A DNA stretch of 64,000 nucleotides, from contig NZ_MQWC01000004.1 in assembly GCF_002954405.1 (NCBI RefSeq), positions 996,990 through 1,060,989 on the forward strand, read 5' to 3'. The stretch comes from Salinibacter sp. 10B (GTDB lineage: Bacteria > Bacteroidota > Rhodothermia > Rhodothermales > Salinibacteraceae). Of the stretch, positions 6,811 through 15,385 are shown piece by piece; within the stretch, counting starts at the first letter, position 1; each line of letters opens with the position of its first letter. Under the pieces are notes generated by a model. That model worked only from the letters and a program-made list of their open reading frames with translations, made no database searches and had not been told where the DNA came from. The position numbers and the translations under genes are program-made.

Positions 6811-9753
6811 CTATGAGTATACGGGGGCCAGAACACCGGCCGATTTATGAGGCGCTGAGGAATCAGCCGCCACGCCCGGGCTCCCTTCGTACTCAAACTC
6901 CGGCTGGAGGTCGGCCGACTTCGCGGCCCGGTAGTCGATCCGGAGGGTCACGCTCGCTTCTACCGAGTCGAAGTCCCTTGTGGGTCGGACGGTCTGGTCG
7001 TGAGCCACCTCCGTAGCATCGGCAACGGCCGAGCCGTCCCAGGTCCAGCTGGCAGAAAGGAGGGTACCGTCGTCTTTTCGCATCATCTGGTCGGCGGAGT
7101 CGAGAGAAGTGGCTGTTTTGTCGAGGTGCGTCTCGTCGCCGACCACGAGGAAGTCGGACGTAAGCGAAAGGGATACTTCCGTAAGCTGCATAAGTCCGGG
7201 CTGGAACGTGCGCGGCTCGACACGGAGGCGGACCTCTTCGAGGCTCATTTCTTCACTGATATCCAGCAGGACCTGCACCCGGGGGCGGGCGATGATCTCA
7301 AACAGGTCGTTGAGTTCGGTCGTGAGACGCTTGGAGCCGAATTCACCCTTCGGCAAGTATCCGGAATACCCTTTCTTGGACCAAACGGAATTCTTGAACC
7401 ACTCCTCCAGTTCGGTGTCACTGAAGACCGCCACTACGAGCTGTCCGGTCAAAATCAACCCCAGGCCGATCGCGCCGCCCCTGAATCCCGATTTTGGTAT
7501 CAAAAGACCTGCCCCAATTGCTGAGGTCGAGTGGCCAACTGTGGCCCCGATATCTGAGTCTTTTTCGAAGGCGAGCTCCTCTACAGCATGACCTACAAAA
7601 TAGAGGGCCTCAACGTACGCAACTCTCCTATGTAAATCATATAGATCGTCTTTCACCGCCGTCGACACTCCGGACAGGTGCCGAATGCTGGCAACGGCCT
7701 CCGCGGTCCCGATTCCGATCTGGGAGAGTTGGTCGATCGAGGCGCCCCGCCGGGCCGCGTCTCGGTAGGCATTGGCCAGGAAGAAGAGGTGCAGGCCGTC
7801 GATGGCCAGGGCGATGCGACCCACCCGTCGCCGACCGGCCTTGTAAAGGTCGGCCGTCCGCCGGTGCTCGGTACTCTCGTCCATCTTCTCGCCGTATTGC
7901 TGAAGCCCGGCCTCGCGTCCCGTCAGGGCCTGCTGGGCCTCTTTCCCGGCCTGCACGCGCTTCCCCTTCAACTCGAAGAGCGTCTCGGCCTTCTTCCCCG
8001 CCCCCACCTGCTGGTGAACGTACTGGGCCACCGCCCCGACGGCGCTTCGGGTCGTTCGAATCAGATCGTCGAGGGTGCGGGTGCCGGTCGACGGCGCCGG
8101 CCCCGTCACTTTCCCGCTCGGGCTGAGGCCGAGCTTGCTGGTGAGGAGGCGCACGTACCGCTGGCCCTTTTGCCAGGCGGCGAGCCGGCTCCGGGTCGAT
8201 TCGATCTCGTCGGTCAGGTCGTCGATCTTCGACGCTTTGTTCTGGAAGGTCTCGTGGGCCTGGGCCGCCTTTTCGGCGTGTGTGGCCGCGACGTCCTCCT
8301 TCTTGATCGCCGAGCCGGCTTCGGACTTTGCCTCCTGTTCCAGCGCATTGGCCGCTACGCCCGCCAGACGCCGGATGGTGCTAAGGTCGTAGGGCACCCG
8401 GTCGTACCAGGTCTTCTCGCCCTGCTTGTCGATGCCGCGCTTCGGGTCGGCGTCCACGTACTGCCCGAGCTGTTCGGCCAGGTAGTGCCGCCCGGCCTGC
8501 GAGTACTCGGCGTCCGCCAGCAGCCGCTCCTCGATGCCGAGTCGGTCGACGAACGTCTCGAAGTCTTCGTCGGAGAGGGCCTCGGCCCCGCCGGCCTCTT
8601 CCACAAACGCCGTCAGGTCCTCCCGCGCCTGCCGGTAGGCCGGAAGGTCCATCATGAAGTCGTACAGCGTGTCTCCCAGCCGCTCGACCGTATCCTGCAG
8701 GTCGCTCTTCTCGGCGCTCCAGTCCTCCAGAGTCGATTCCAGACGCTGCTTGTCCAGGAAGTCCCATACGGTTGGATCGTCGACCACGCCCTCGACGGCC
8801 CGTGCCGCCTGGGTGATCATCGACTCCTGGGCTCGGTCCTCGAACCGCTGGGCGGCCCGGTAGGTGAGGCTCGCATGGTGGTGTTCGAGACTGGTGCCGG
8901 CCTGGAAGGCCTTCAACCGCTCGACGGCGTGGCGGTAGGCGCTCCCGGCTGCCCGGACGAACTGCACCGGTTGCGGCACCGAGACCTGCAGGAGGTCCTC
9001 CGACGGCTTGGCCTCAAAGTAGCCGATTTCGTAGGCCCCACCGGTTTTGATCGTCTCCAGCGCGTCGGCATCGATCGTTTCGCAACGCAGCGCCGCCAGC
9101 GGATAGATGTCCTCGGCGTGGGGATCGTCGTCTCGTCGATAGGCGCCGAGGCGCTCGTAGGAGAGCTGGCAGGGAGAAAGCATGACGTGCACCTTCGTGC
9201 AGCTCTCGGTTGCCGGGAAGCAAAGGTAGGGCTGTCCGCCTGCTGTCTTCGCGTCGAGCGAGGGAGAACGCTCGTCTTTGCCCGTCCACCGCGACGGATC
9301 CGACCAGTCGACGCGCTTGAGGGTGCCCTCGCCGGTGGCCTTTGCCTCGATCATCGGCGACATGGGCGGATCCTCTCCCGGGTGCTCCGGAAAGACGTAC
9401 ACCCAAGTGCCCTCCTGCAGTGGCTCCGTACTCGTGTCGAGCACGCCGGTCTCGTGGTTGGCCGTCATGACGGTCTGCTGTGGCGCGATTCGCCACAGGG
9501 ACGCTTCGTTTGGGTCGGGACCGGTGGTCCCGTGGAGCGGGTTCTCGCGGCTCGACCCCGGGAGGTCGGGAAAGAAGTACTTGATGGGGCCGGGCGGAAC
9601 GTCCGAAAGTTCAGCGGACCCGTCCGCGTCGGTCACGGCCGGCTGTACCATGTTCGGTCGGTTGATGTCTGCATTGAGAAGCAAAACCTGTTCGAGATCG
9701 CTCCGAAAGACCTTTCCGATGTGAGAGTCGACTGCCTGCTCTTTCCCCATCAA
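6811..9753 (-). CDS. Large effector-like protein, possibly VasX/BTH_I2691-like pore former
   Basis: 980 residues. The N-terminus (residues 14-55) has FRSDLEQVLLLNADINRP followed by GSAELSDVPPGPIKY, a small beta domain also seen at the end of the 338-aa protein at 19511-20527. Residues 80-260 contain EGTWVYVF and YLCFPA segments reminiscent of the N-terminal region of VasX-type type VI effectors. The middle is long and helical. Residues 640-790 hold several hydrophobic stretches, and a conserved beta-rich C-terminal region follows. Part of that last region is duplicated at 4954-5372. The family assignment is tentative; effector status rests on architecture and on the adjacent membrane protein. 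Confidence 0.45.
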   Translation of the reverse strand: MMGKEQAVDSHIGKVFRSDLEQVLLLNADINRPNMVQPAVTDADGSAELSDVPPGPIKYFFPDLPGSSRENPLHGTTGPDPNEASLWRIAPQQTVMTANHETGVLDTSTEPLQEGTWVYVFPEHPGEDPPMSPMIEAKATGEGTLKRVDWSDPSRWTGKDERSPSLDAKTAGGQPYLCFPATESCTKVHVMLSPCQLSYERLGAYRRDDDPHAEDIYPLAALRCETIDADALETIKTGGAYEIGYFEAKPSEDLLQVSVPQPVQFVRAAGSAYRHAVERLKAFQAGTSLEHHHASLTYRAAQRFEDRAQESMITQAARAVEGVVDDPTVWDFLDKQRLESTLEDWSAEKSDLQDTVERLGDTLYDFMMDLPAYRQAREDLTAFVEEAGGAEALSDEDFETFVDRLGIEERLLADAEYSQAGRHYLAEQLGQYVDADPKRGIDKQGEKTWYDRVPYDLSTIRRLAGVAANALEQEAKSEAGSAIKKEDVAATHAEKAAQAHETFQNKASKIDDLTDEIESTRSRLAAWQKGQRYVRLLTSKLGLSPSGKVTGPAPSTGTRTLDDLIRTTRSAVGAVAQYVHQQVGAGKKAETLFELKGKRVQAGKEAQQALTGREAGLQQYGEKMDESTEHRRTADLYKAGRRRVGRIALAIDGLHLFFLANAYRDAARRGASIDQLSQIGIGTAEAVASIRHLSGVSTAVKDDLYDLHRRVAYVEALYFVGHAVEELAFEKDSDIGATVGHSTSAIGAGLLIPKSGFRGGAIGLGLILTGQLVVAVFSDTELEEWFKNSVWSKKGYSGYLPKGEFGSKRLTTELNDLFEIIARPRVQVLLDISEEMSLEEVRLRVEPRTFQPGLMQLTEVSLSLTSDFLVVGDETHLDKTATSLDSADQMMRKDDGTLLSASWTWDGSAVADATEVAHDQTVRPTRDFDSVEASVTLRIDYRAAKSADLQPEFEYEGSPGVAADSSAPHKSAGVLAPVYS
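7091..7382. repeat. Direct repeat copy B (effector C-terminal segment)
   Basis: The counterpart of 5021-5312, lying inside the intact 980-aa effector-like gene. The reading frame is intact here and broken in copy A. Confidence 0.85.
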
Positions 9754-9759
9754 CCGTGA

Positions 9760-10080
9760 CGTTCAGGGCCACCGACTCGTCTCGAATATTCGGCAGCCGT
9801 TGAAATTCTTCTCATAGCATCGGCTCGCGAAATTCCGGGTCCTTATAGGCCTTCGCGAACCGGTAGGGCCCCTTGAGCTCATTTCGAAACCGCTCCTTCT
9901 AGTCGGGGGCGCTTAGCACCGTGTCCCCGATCTGCCTTCGGGACTCCGAACTGCATCTCACCGTCGCCAACTGACAACTGGTTTCCAACGTGTCGCTGAA
10001 ACACCTCCTCAAACGTTTCACGCTCGTCCTCGTCCAGTATCGCCTCGCCTTCCCAACAACCCTCTGAGCGAGGGGCTCCG
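9760..10080 (-). pseudogene. Broken lysozyme-tail/module remnant
   Basis: Read on the minus strand from 10080, this encodes GAPRSEGCWEGEAIL, DEDERETFEEVFQRHVG and GDGEMQFGVPKA, homologous to residues of the 921-aa effector just before its C-terminal module. Compared with the intact copy (HPKIGDTVLSAPGQKERF) there is an 8-base deletion after GVPKA, and the Gln codon is a TAG stop. Homology continues through AKAYKDPEFREPM and may reach a VTVDG motif just before the 980-aa gene. It lacks its C-terminal module and cannot make the full domain. Confidence 0.8.
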
Positions 10081-10380
10081 CAGAGAAGCGTTGTTCCGCG
10101 CAGGAGGAGAGACGGATTGTTAGTAAGTTCCGGGCACGTGATGGAGATTCCGCTTGTCCGTCTCGGTTGTGTCGATGACGTGGCGCCCGATCCATTTGTG
10201 GAAGTTGCTCCTGCGGTTGAGCCTCGTTGGAAGCGTCTCGGAGTCTGGAATGTCTCGTGCCTCTATCTTCATGATGCCCGGCTCCGGAATCGACACGTCC
10301 ACCTGGACATACCCGATCGACTCTCCGTCTTCAAACATCTCGAATCGCACCGGGGCGCGGGCGGCGTACTGGATGCCGCG
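9816..10380. repeat. Near-identical segmental duplication, copy 1
   Basis: About 565 bases matching 15381-15945 with only a handful of mismatches and no indels (constant offset 5565). It covers the broken lysozyme tail and the 3' third of the immunity-like gene. Both copies share the same 8-base deletion and the same TAG, so the copying happened after inactivation. Confidence 0.9.
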
Positions 10381-11025
10381 CTCCTGATCGTAGGTGAAAA
10401 TGCGGCCCCACCATGTGACCTCCGTGCTGTCTGAGTTTGACCTAACGGATTCGAGCCAGATGTAGCGGGTGTCTGTGCCCGACACTTCTACCTCCCACAT
10501 CCCACGCACCGAAACGTATCCTTCATAAAACAGGGAGTCTCCGACTTCTCCCACCAAGTATTCATCTTCGAAATACGTGTCTCCTCTATCCTCAAACGGA
10601 GAAACCATCTCAACCAGGTAAATCAGCGCCTCATCGCTGAGACGCAAGGTATCTCCGGTCGGACGCACGTATTTCGGGAGTCGGGTGGAGTCTGTACGAA
10701 GATCATTTGCAATAGCCCATCGACAGGTAAGCTCGTGGAGGGAAGAGATCTTATCTTCCGTTTTCTCGCTACTGTCTCCGGTCTCTTCCTCACTGTTTTG
10801 GGAAGTCGTGCGTGTCTCACAGGGCCTCACCGGAATCGGGTGCGTGGTGTCGGAACGAACGGTTGTTTTCTCCGTCGATCGAATCAGGAATCGCGGCGAT
10901 TCCTCGCTTCCGGCGTCGTCGGACATACTCACTCCGGAAAGAAGAAGCGCTCCCGAAAGGAGGAAGGCTCTAGAGGCGGGCGAACATGGGGACTGCAATC
11001 CGAACATGAACGATGTAGTCGGCAT
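10120..11025 (-). CDS. Exported immunity-like protein, paralogue 4
   Basis: 301 residues from 11025; an internal ATG at 11007 gives a signal peptide spaced like those of the paralogues. The N-terminus has a hydrophobic stretch (AFLLSGALLLSGVS) suggesting export. The C-terminal half carries the paralogue core RGIQYAARAPVRFEMFEDG, ESIGYVQVDVSIPEPGIM and a KWIGRHVIDTTETDK tail, shared with the genes at 12038, 13698 and 15685. It lies 57 bases after the effector module gene at 11083, the same order as in the other cassettes. Function as a periplasmic immunity protein is inferred from this pairing; I recognise no named family. Confidence 0.6.
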   Translation of the reverse strand: MPTTSFMFGLQSPCSPASRAFLLSGALLLSGVSMSDDAGSEESPRFLIRSTEKTTVRSDTTHPIPVRPCETRTTSQNSEEETGDSSEKTEDKISSLHELTCRWAIANDLRTDSTRLPKYVRPTGDTLRLSDEALIYLVEMVSPFEDRGDTYFEDEYLVGEVGDSLFYEGYVSVRGMWEVEVSGTDTRYIWLESVRSNSDSTEVTWWGRIFTYDQERGIQYAARAPVRFEMFEDGESIGYVQVDVSIPEPGIMKIEARDIPDSETLPTRLNRRSNFHKWIGRHVIDTTETDKRNLHHVPGTY

Positions 11026-11082
11026 CCGTGCAGGTGTAGTGATTGCGCTCCGTTGGCAGCCAGAATCCCCAGTGTGTCGAGG

Positions 11083-12066
11083 CTACACCGAACCGCTTTT
11101 CTCCCAAAAGTCGGTGAGCACAGGGTCCTGGTCCGGGTCCAGCGGGCGACGGCCTCCGTTCCATCCCCGATCGCCTGTGGCTGTCGAATTCCTGTCAGAA
11201 CGCGGATCCTGCAGTCCTTCTTCCAATCCTCTCCGGATAAAGGCCTCCCGGCTTTCAGTCTCTCGTCTGGTCTTGCCCATCATCTCGACGATTTCTTTAA
11301 TCACGTCATTCGGTGCATACCGCAGGATTTTCCCCGCGCGGCCCGCCGGATCGGTCATACCGGAGTCCATCCGCGCCCGCAGCAGGAGCACCACCAGCCT
11401 CAGTTCGCGCTCCCGGGAGAGGGGCAGGTCCTCGGCCGAGGTAACGCCCCACTCCTCGAGCTTTTGGATGACGTAGGTTTCTCGTTTGGGAGATGTATCG
11501 CCTGAAAGGGTTTCGGGGGGAAGTGAATCGAACCAGTCTTCGTTGTGCGGCTCCCACACGGAAGAGGGATAGTTGATGTGCCAGCCCAGCAGCAGGGCCT
11601 GGGAGAGGTCCCGCGAAAACAGGTCGTCAAGCTCGGCCGTGATTTCGTGCTCAGTTCCGTCAACGGTGACGGTAAAGCTGATCTCCTGGCTCATGACTGT
11701 GTCGAGCCGCTTGAAGCCCAGTCGCAGCATTGGCTCGCGGACGTCCGGATCCTTGTAGGCTTTTGCGAACCGGTAGGGCCACTTGAGCTCATTCCGAAAC
11801 CGCTCCTTCTGGCCCGGGGCGCTTAGCACCGTGTCCCCGATCTTCGGATGGGCCTTGGGCACCCCGGACTGAAATTCGCCGTCCGCAAACGAGAGTTTGT
11901 CCCCGATGTGTCTCCGAAATGCGTCTTCAAACGTCTCTCGCTCGGCGTCGGTCAGAAACGCCCCTCTCTCCCAAAACCGCGACGAGCAAGGTGCTCCCCA
12001 AAGAAGCTTTGCATCAGGTATAACGAGAAACAGGCTATCAATAATTGCCCCAACCGTGGTGGACAT
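11083..12066 (-). CDS. Orphan effector C-terminal module with partial lysozyme-like tail (cassette 4)
   Basis: The frame is open from 12174, but homology to the 921-aa effector begins near 12066 (GAIIDSL, then FLTDAERETFEDAFRRHIG). The protein keeps the lysozyme-domain tail intact and continues into the repeated module that begins at MSQEISFTVTVDG (Met codon at 11694) and includes DLFSRDLSQALLLGWHINYP and TDPAGRAGKILRYAPND. Either 12066 or 11694 could be the translated start; I see no convincing ribosome binding site for either. With the 12066 start it overlaps the preceding immunity-like gene by 29 bases. An immunity paralogue follows it. Confidence 0.55.
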   Translation of the reverse strand: MSTTVGAIIDSLFLVIPDAKLLWGAPCSSRFWERGAFLTDAERETFEDAFRRHIGDKLSFADGEFQSGVPKAHPKIGDTVLSAPGQKERFRNELKWPYRFAKAYKDPDVREPMLRLGFKRLDTVMSQEISFTVTVDGTEHEITAELDDLFSRDLSQALLLGWHINYPSSVWEPHNEDWFDSLPPETLSGDTSPKRETYVIQKLEEWGVTSAEDLPLSRERELRLVVLLLRARMDSGMTDPAGRAGKILRYAPNDVIKEIVEMMGKTRRETESREAFIRRGLEEGLQDPRSDRNSTATGDRGWNGGRRPLDPDQDPVLTDFWEKSGSV

Positions 12067-12931
12067 CCCGCTTGTCGGTCTTGGTTGTGTCGATGATGTG
12101 GAGACCAACCCACTTGGAGAAGTTACTTCTACGAACGTCCATAGCTGACAGGCTTTCTGTTTCCCTCCATTCAATATTCATGATACCAGGCTCCGGAATG
12201 GATACGTCCACTTGGGTATACCCGATCGACTCTCCGTCCTCAAACAGTTCGAATCGCACCGGGGCGCGGGCGGCGTACTGGATGCCGCGCTGACGGTCGT
12301 AGGTGAAGATGCGACCTTCCCACTGGACCACTTTGCTTGAGGGGTCTACGTCTTTCGAAACGATTTCCAACCAAACGTAACGGGTATCCGTCCCTGAAAC
12401 GTCCACCTCCCGCAGGGCACGCAAGTTTTCCTGTTTGACGGTTTGGGTGTACGAGAGTGAATCCCCGACCTCTGCGATCAGATATGCCTTCCTATTTTCT
12501 CCCCTGGGAGAGGCCATCCGGACGATGTAGAGCAGGGCTTCCTCGCCGAGCCGTAGGCTATCACCAGTCGGTTGCACGTACGTCGGAAGTCGAGCCGGAT
12601 CGGTGCTGTGCCCGTAGGATTGGGCCCACCGGCAGGTAAGTTCGTGGAGGGAAGAGGCCACGTATTCTCCCATGAAGGCATGTCCTCTAGTGATTTCATT
12701 TTTGTAGAGTCGTCCAGTTCGGTACGACGTATCGACACTGCAGGGCTCAGCTGGGATCGGTTGGGTTGTATCCGGATGAGCAGCCGCCAACTCGACAGGC
12801 TGAGACCGGAATTGCGAAGATTTCTCGCTCCCATCGTGGTATGACATTCCTACTCCGGAAAGAAGAACCACTCCCCAGAGCACGAGGGCACTGTATTTGG
12901 GCGTAATAAACGACTGGGAGTCACGAATCAT
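12038..12931 (-). CDS. Exported immunity-like protein, paralogue 3
   Basis: 297 residues with an N-terminal hydrophobic segment (ALVLWGVVLLSGVG) after a short basic region. Next come the family features VDTSYRTGRLYKNEITR, SLHELTCRWAQSYGHSTDP, YVQPTGDSLRL and the conserved C-terminal core RGIQYAARAPVRFELFEDG. The tail ends KWVGLHIIDTTKTDK. It follows the module gene at 13005-13610 by 73 bases. Predicted to act outside the cytoplasm, which would fit a cell-wall or periplasmic toxin target. Immunity function is inferred. Confidence 0.6.
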   Translation of the reverse strand: MIRDSQSFITPKYSALVLWGVVLLSGVGMSYHDGSEKSSQFRSQPVELAAAHPDTTQPIPAEPCSVDTSYRTGRLYKNEITRGHAFMGEYVASSLHELTCRWAQSYGHSTDPARLPTYVQPTGDSLRLGEEALLYIVRMASPRGENRKAYLIAEVGDSLSYTQTVKQENLRALREVDVSGTDTRYVWLEIVSKDVDPSSKVVQWEGRIFTYDRQRGIQYAARAPVRFELFEDGESIGYTQVDVSIPEPGIMNIEWRETESLSAMDVRRSNFSKWVGLHIIDTTKTDKRDVHHGWGNY

Positions 12932-13004
12932 CGATAGGTCAGAAGCTATATAGGGTCATTGCGGCCGCTCTGTCGGCGCCCGTCACCGACAGGTGCTTGC
13001 ATGT

Positions 13005-13610
13005 CTACGCCGAATCGACCTCATTCCAAAAGTTGGTGAGCACAGGGTCCTGGTTGGGGTCCTCCGGGCGACGCCCTCCGTTCCATCCTCGATTGCCTGT
13101 GGCTATTGTTTCCATCTCCCCTTGGTCATTTCTCTCGACCAGTTCGGTCCTCAATCCTCTCCGAATGAAGGCCACTTGGCCTTCATGGTCTGCTCTGGCA
13201 AAGTCCATGGTCTCGACGATCTCTTCAATCACGTCATTCGGTGCATACCGAAGAATTTTCCCGGCGCGGCCGGCTGGATCGGTCATGTTCGAATCCATCC
13301 GGGCACGCAGCAGAAGAACCACGAGTCTCAGCTCGCGCTTCTGGGAGAGGGGCAGGTCCTCGGGCGAGGTGATTTCCCACTCTTTGAGTTTTTGAAGGGC
13401 GTAGGTCTGGCGAAAGTCCTCATCTGGACCGGGAGCCGAATCGAACCAGTCTTCGTTGTGCGGCTCCCAGACCGAATCTGGCCAATTGATGTGCCAGCCC
13501 AGCAGCAGGGCCTGGGAGAGGTCTCGCGAAAACAGGTCATCAACCTCGGCCGTGATTTCGTGATCGGTTCCGTCAACGGTGACGGTGAAGCTGAGCTCCT
13601 GGCTCATCAC
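13005..13610 (-). CDS. Orphan effector C-terminal module (cassette 3)
   Basis: 201 residues beginning MMSQELSFTVTVDG and containing DLFSRDLSQALLLGWHINWP, TDPAGRAGKILRYAPND and a PEDPNQDPVLTNFW ending, closely matching residues 724-921 of the full-length effector. The upstream lysozyme-tail sequence is present in the DNA but frameshifted, so this module can only be made on its own, if at all. There is no obvious Shine-Dalgarno sequence. It may be an orphan toxin tip, kept as a recombination donor or expressed as a small protein. The biochemical activity of the module is unknown. Confidence 0.55.
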   Translation of the reverse strand: MMSQELSFTVTVDGTDHEITAEVDDLFSRDLSQALLLGWHINWPDSVWEPHNEDWFDSAPGPDEDFRQTYALQKLKEWEITSPEDLPLSQKRELRLVVLLLRARMDSNMTDPAGRAGKILRYAPNDVIEEIVETMDFARADHEGQVAFIRRGLRTELVERNDQGEMETIATGNRGWNGGRRPEDPNQDPVLTNFWNEVDSA

Positions 13611-13712
13611 GGTGTCGAGCCGCCCCAGGCCCGACCGGCAGCATCGGCTCGCGGAATTCTGGGTCCTTGTAGGCCTTCGCGAAGCGGTAGGACCACTTCA
13701 ATCGTAGGTATA
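13611..13712 (-). pseudogene. Frameshifted remnant upstream of cassette 3 module
   Basis: In a different frame from the downstream module this stretch reads LKWSYRFAKAYKDPEFREPML, matching the intact effector. It then shifts frame through a one-base insertion before the MSQ start. Its left part has been deleted and joined to the 3' end of the preceding immunity-like gene, which runs into it. Confidence 0.7.
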
Positions 13713-14681
13713 CCTGTCCAACTGATCGGAAGGCTTGACGAGAACGTGTTCTGATTGACGATCCCACGCGGTCGCGTGGGCCGAATCGACGACGAGGACC
13801 CCGTGCCTGTCGACCGCGCTTTGCTTTCTGGTTTCTGTTGAGTCAATCACGTAGGCCCCGATCCACTTTCGGAAGTTGCTTTGGGTACCCAATCGCGGGG
13901 GAAGCTCCGTCTCGCGCCATTCAATTTGCATGATGCCCGGCTCCGGAATCGACACGTCCACTTGGACGTGTCCGATCGACTCTCCGTCCTCAAACAGTTC
14001 GAATCGCACCGGGGCGCGGGCGGCGTACTGGATGCCGCGCTCCCGATCGTAGGTGAAAATGTGGCCCCGCCACCGGATCTCTTTCTTTGAGCTGTCTACG
14101 TCTGACCGAACAGCCTCTAGCCAGATGTACCGAGTCTCGGTATCCTGTACTTCCACTTCTCGCAGGGCACGTAATTCTTTGCCCGTATAAGTGTGAGTGT
14201 AGGAAAGGGAATCCCCGACCTCTGCAATCAGATATGCAGTACTGTTTTCTCCATTGGGAGAGGCCATCCGAACGATATAGAGTAGCGCATTCTCGCTGAG
14301 CCGTAGGCTGTCACCGGTAGGCTGCACGTATTCCGGGAGCCGTGCCGGATCGGTGCTGTGCCCGTAGGATTGGGCCCACCGGCAGGTAAGTTCGTGGAGG
14401 GACGAGGCCACGTAGTCTCCCATAAAGGCATAGTTTCTCGTGATTTCGTTCTTGTACAGTCCTCCATCCCTGTACGACGTATCCACGTTGCAGGCCCTCA
14501 CCGGGATCGGCTGACTTGTGTCCGGGCGAGGGGCCACCGCCTCTGTTGCCTGAGATCCGAGGCGCAGTGGATCCGTGCCCCCTACCTCGGTTGAGGACTC
14601 CATTCCAAAACACAGAACCGCTCCCCAGAGAAGCAAGGCGCCGCAGCTGGGCGTAAGCAAGACGTGAGAGTTGAATGTCAT
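13698..14681 (-). CDS. Exported immunity-like protein, paralogue 2, with aberrant C-terminus
   Basis: From the ATG at 14681 it is 327 residues; the frame is open to 14744, but the signal-like segment CGALLLWGAVLCFG is spaced normally from 14681. It has the family features SLHELTCRWAQSYGHSTDP, YVQPTGDSLRL and RGIQYAARAPVRFELFEDG. After KWIGAYVIDSTETRK the last roughly 40 residues have no counterpart in the paralogues, which suggests that the original 3' end was lost in the deletion that also truncated the next module. It follows the module gene of cassette 2. Confidence 0.6.
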   Translation of the reverse strand: MTFNSHVLLTPSCGALLLWGAVLCFGMESSTEVGGTDPLRLGSQATEAVAPRPDTSQPIPVRACNVDTSYRDGGLYKNEITRNYAFMGDYVASSLHELTCRWAQSYGHSTDPARLPEYVQPTGDSLRLSENALLYIVRMASPNGENSTAYLIAEVGDSLSYTHTYTGKELRALREVEVQDTETRYIWLEAVRSDVDSSKKEIRWRGHIFTYDRERGIQYAARAPVRFELFEDGESIGHVQVDVSIPEPGIMQIEWRETELPPRLGTQSNFRKWIGAYVIDSTETRKQSAVDRHGVLVVDSAHATAWDRQSEHVLVKPSDQLDRYTYD

Positions 14682-14755
14682 CGTGTAAGTCGCAGGCTTT
14701 GTATGGTCAATGCATCCGTTCCATCGCTGGTCGTCGTTTGTCACGAGCTGCGGGT

Positions 14756-15385
14756 CTACGCCGAACCGCTCCCCATCTCAAAGTCGGTGAGAATCGCGTC
14801 CTGGTTCGGGTCCTCCGGGCGCTCGCCTTCGTTCCATCCGACCCATGCCGAGGTCACATTACCCTCCTCATCTTCCTCGTACAGTTCGGCTTCCATCCCT
14901 CTCTGGATGAAGTCTTCCCGGCTTTCATTCGCTCGTCTGGTCTTGCCCATCGTCTCGACGATCTCTTCAACCAGGTCATCGGAGGCGTACCGAAGAATTT
15001 TCCCGGCGCGGCCGGCCGGATCGGTCATGCCGGAGTCCATCCGGGCCCGCAGCAGGAGGACCACCAGTCTCAGCTCTTGGTCGCGGGTGGGGGGCAGGTC
15101 CTCGGCCGAGGTAACGCCCCACTCCTCGAGCTTCTGTATGACGGAGGTCTGACGGAAGACCGCATCTGGACCAGGAGGTAAAGCAAACCACCTGTTTCCA
15201 ACCGGCTCCCAGACAGAAGAGGGATAGTTGATGTGCCAGCCCAGTAGCAGAGCCTGGGAGAGGTCCCGCGAAAACAGGTCATCAAGCTCAATCTCGATCG
15301 CGTGCGTTTCACCGTCGACCGTTACGCCGAAACTCAGCGTCTGGCTCATAATAGTGTCGAGCCGCTTGAGGCCCGACCGCAGCAT
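14756..15385 (-). CDS. Orphan effector C-terminal module (cassette 2)
   Basis: 209 residues from 15385, or 197 from the MSQ methionine at 15349. It contains FGVTVDGETHAIEIELDD, SRDLSQALLLGWHINYP, TDPAGRAGKILRYASDD and PEDPNQDAILTDF, a clear paralogue of the effector C-terminus. In the same frame upstream there is a TAG at 15464-15466, where the intact effector has a Gln codon, so the module is cut off from its lysozyme-like part. An immunity-like gene follows. Confidence 0.55.
   Translation of the reverse strand: MLRSGLKRLDTIMSQTLSFGVTVDGETHAIEIELDDLFSRDLSQALLLGWHINYPSSVWEPVGNRWFALPPGPDAVFRQTSVIQKLEEWGVTSAEDLPPTRDQELRLVVLLLRARMDSGMTDPAGRAGKILRYASDDLVEEIVETMGKTRRANESREDFIQRGMEAELYEEDEEGNVTSAWVGWNEGERPEDPNQDAILTDFEMGSGSA

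Noticed and set aside
7678-9759. Very long plus-strand open frame opposite the 980-aa gene
   Set aside because: Third-position GC on the minus strand opens this frame; the protein is Arg/Gly/Leu-rich with no domain, whereas the minus-strand protein has conserved segments duplicated elsewhere.
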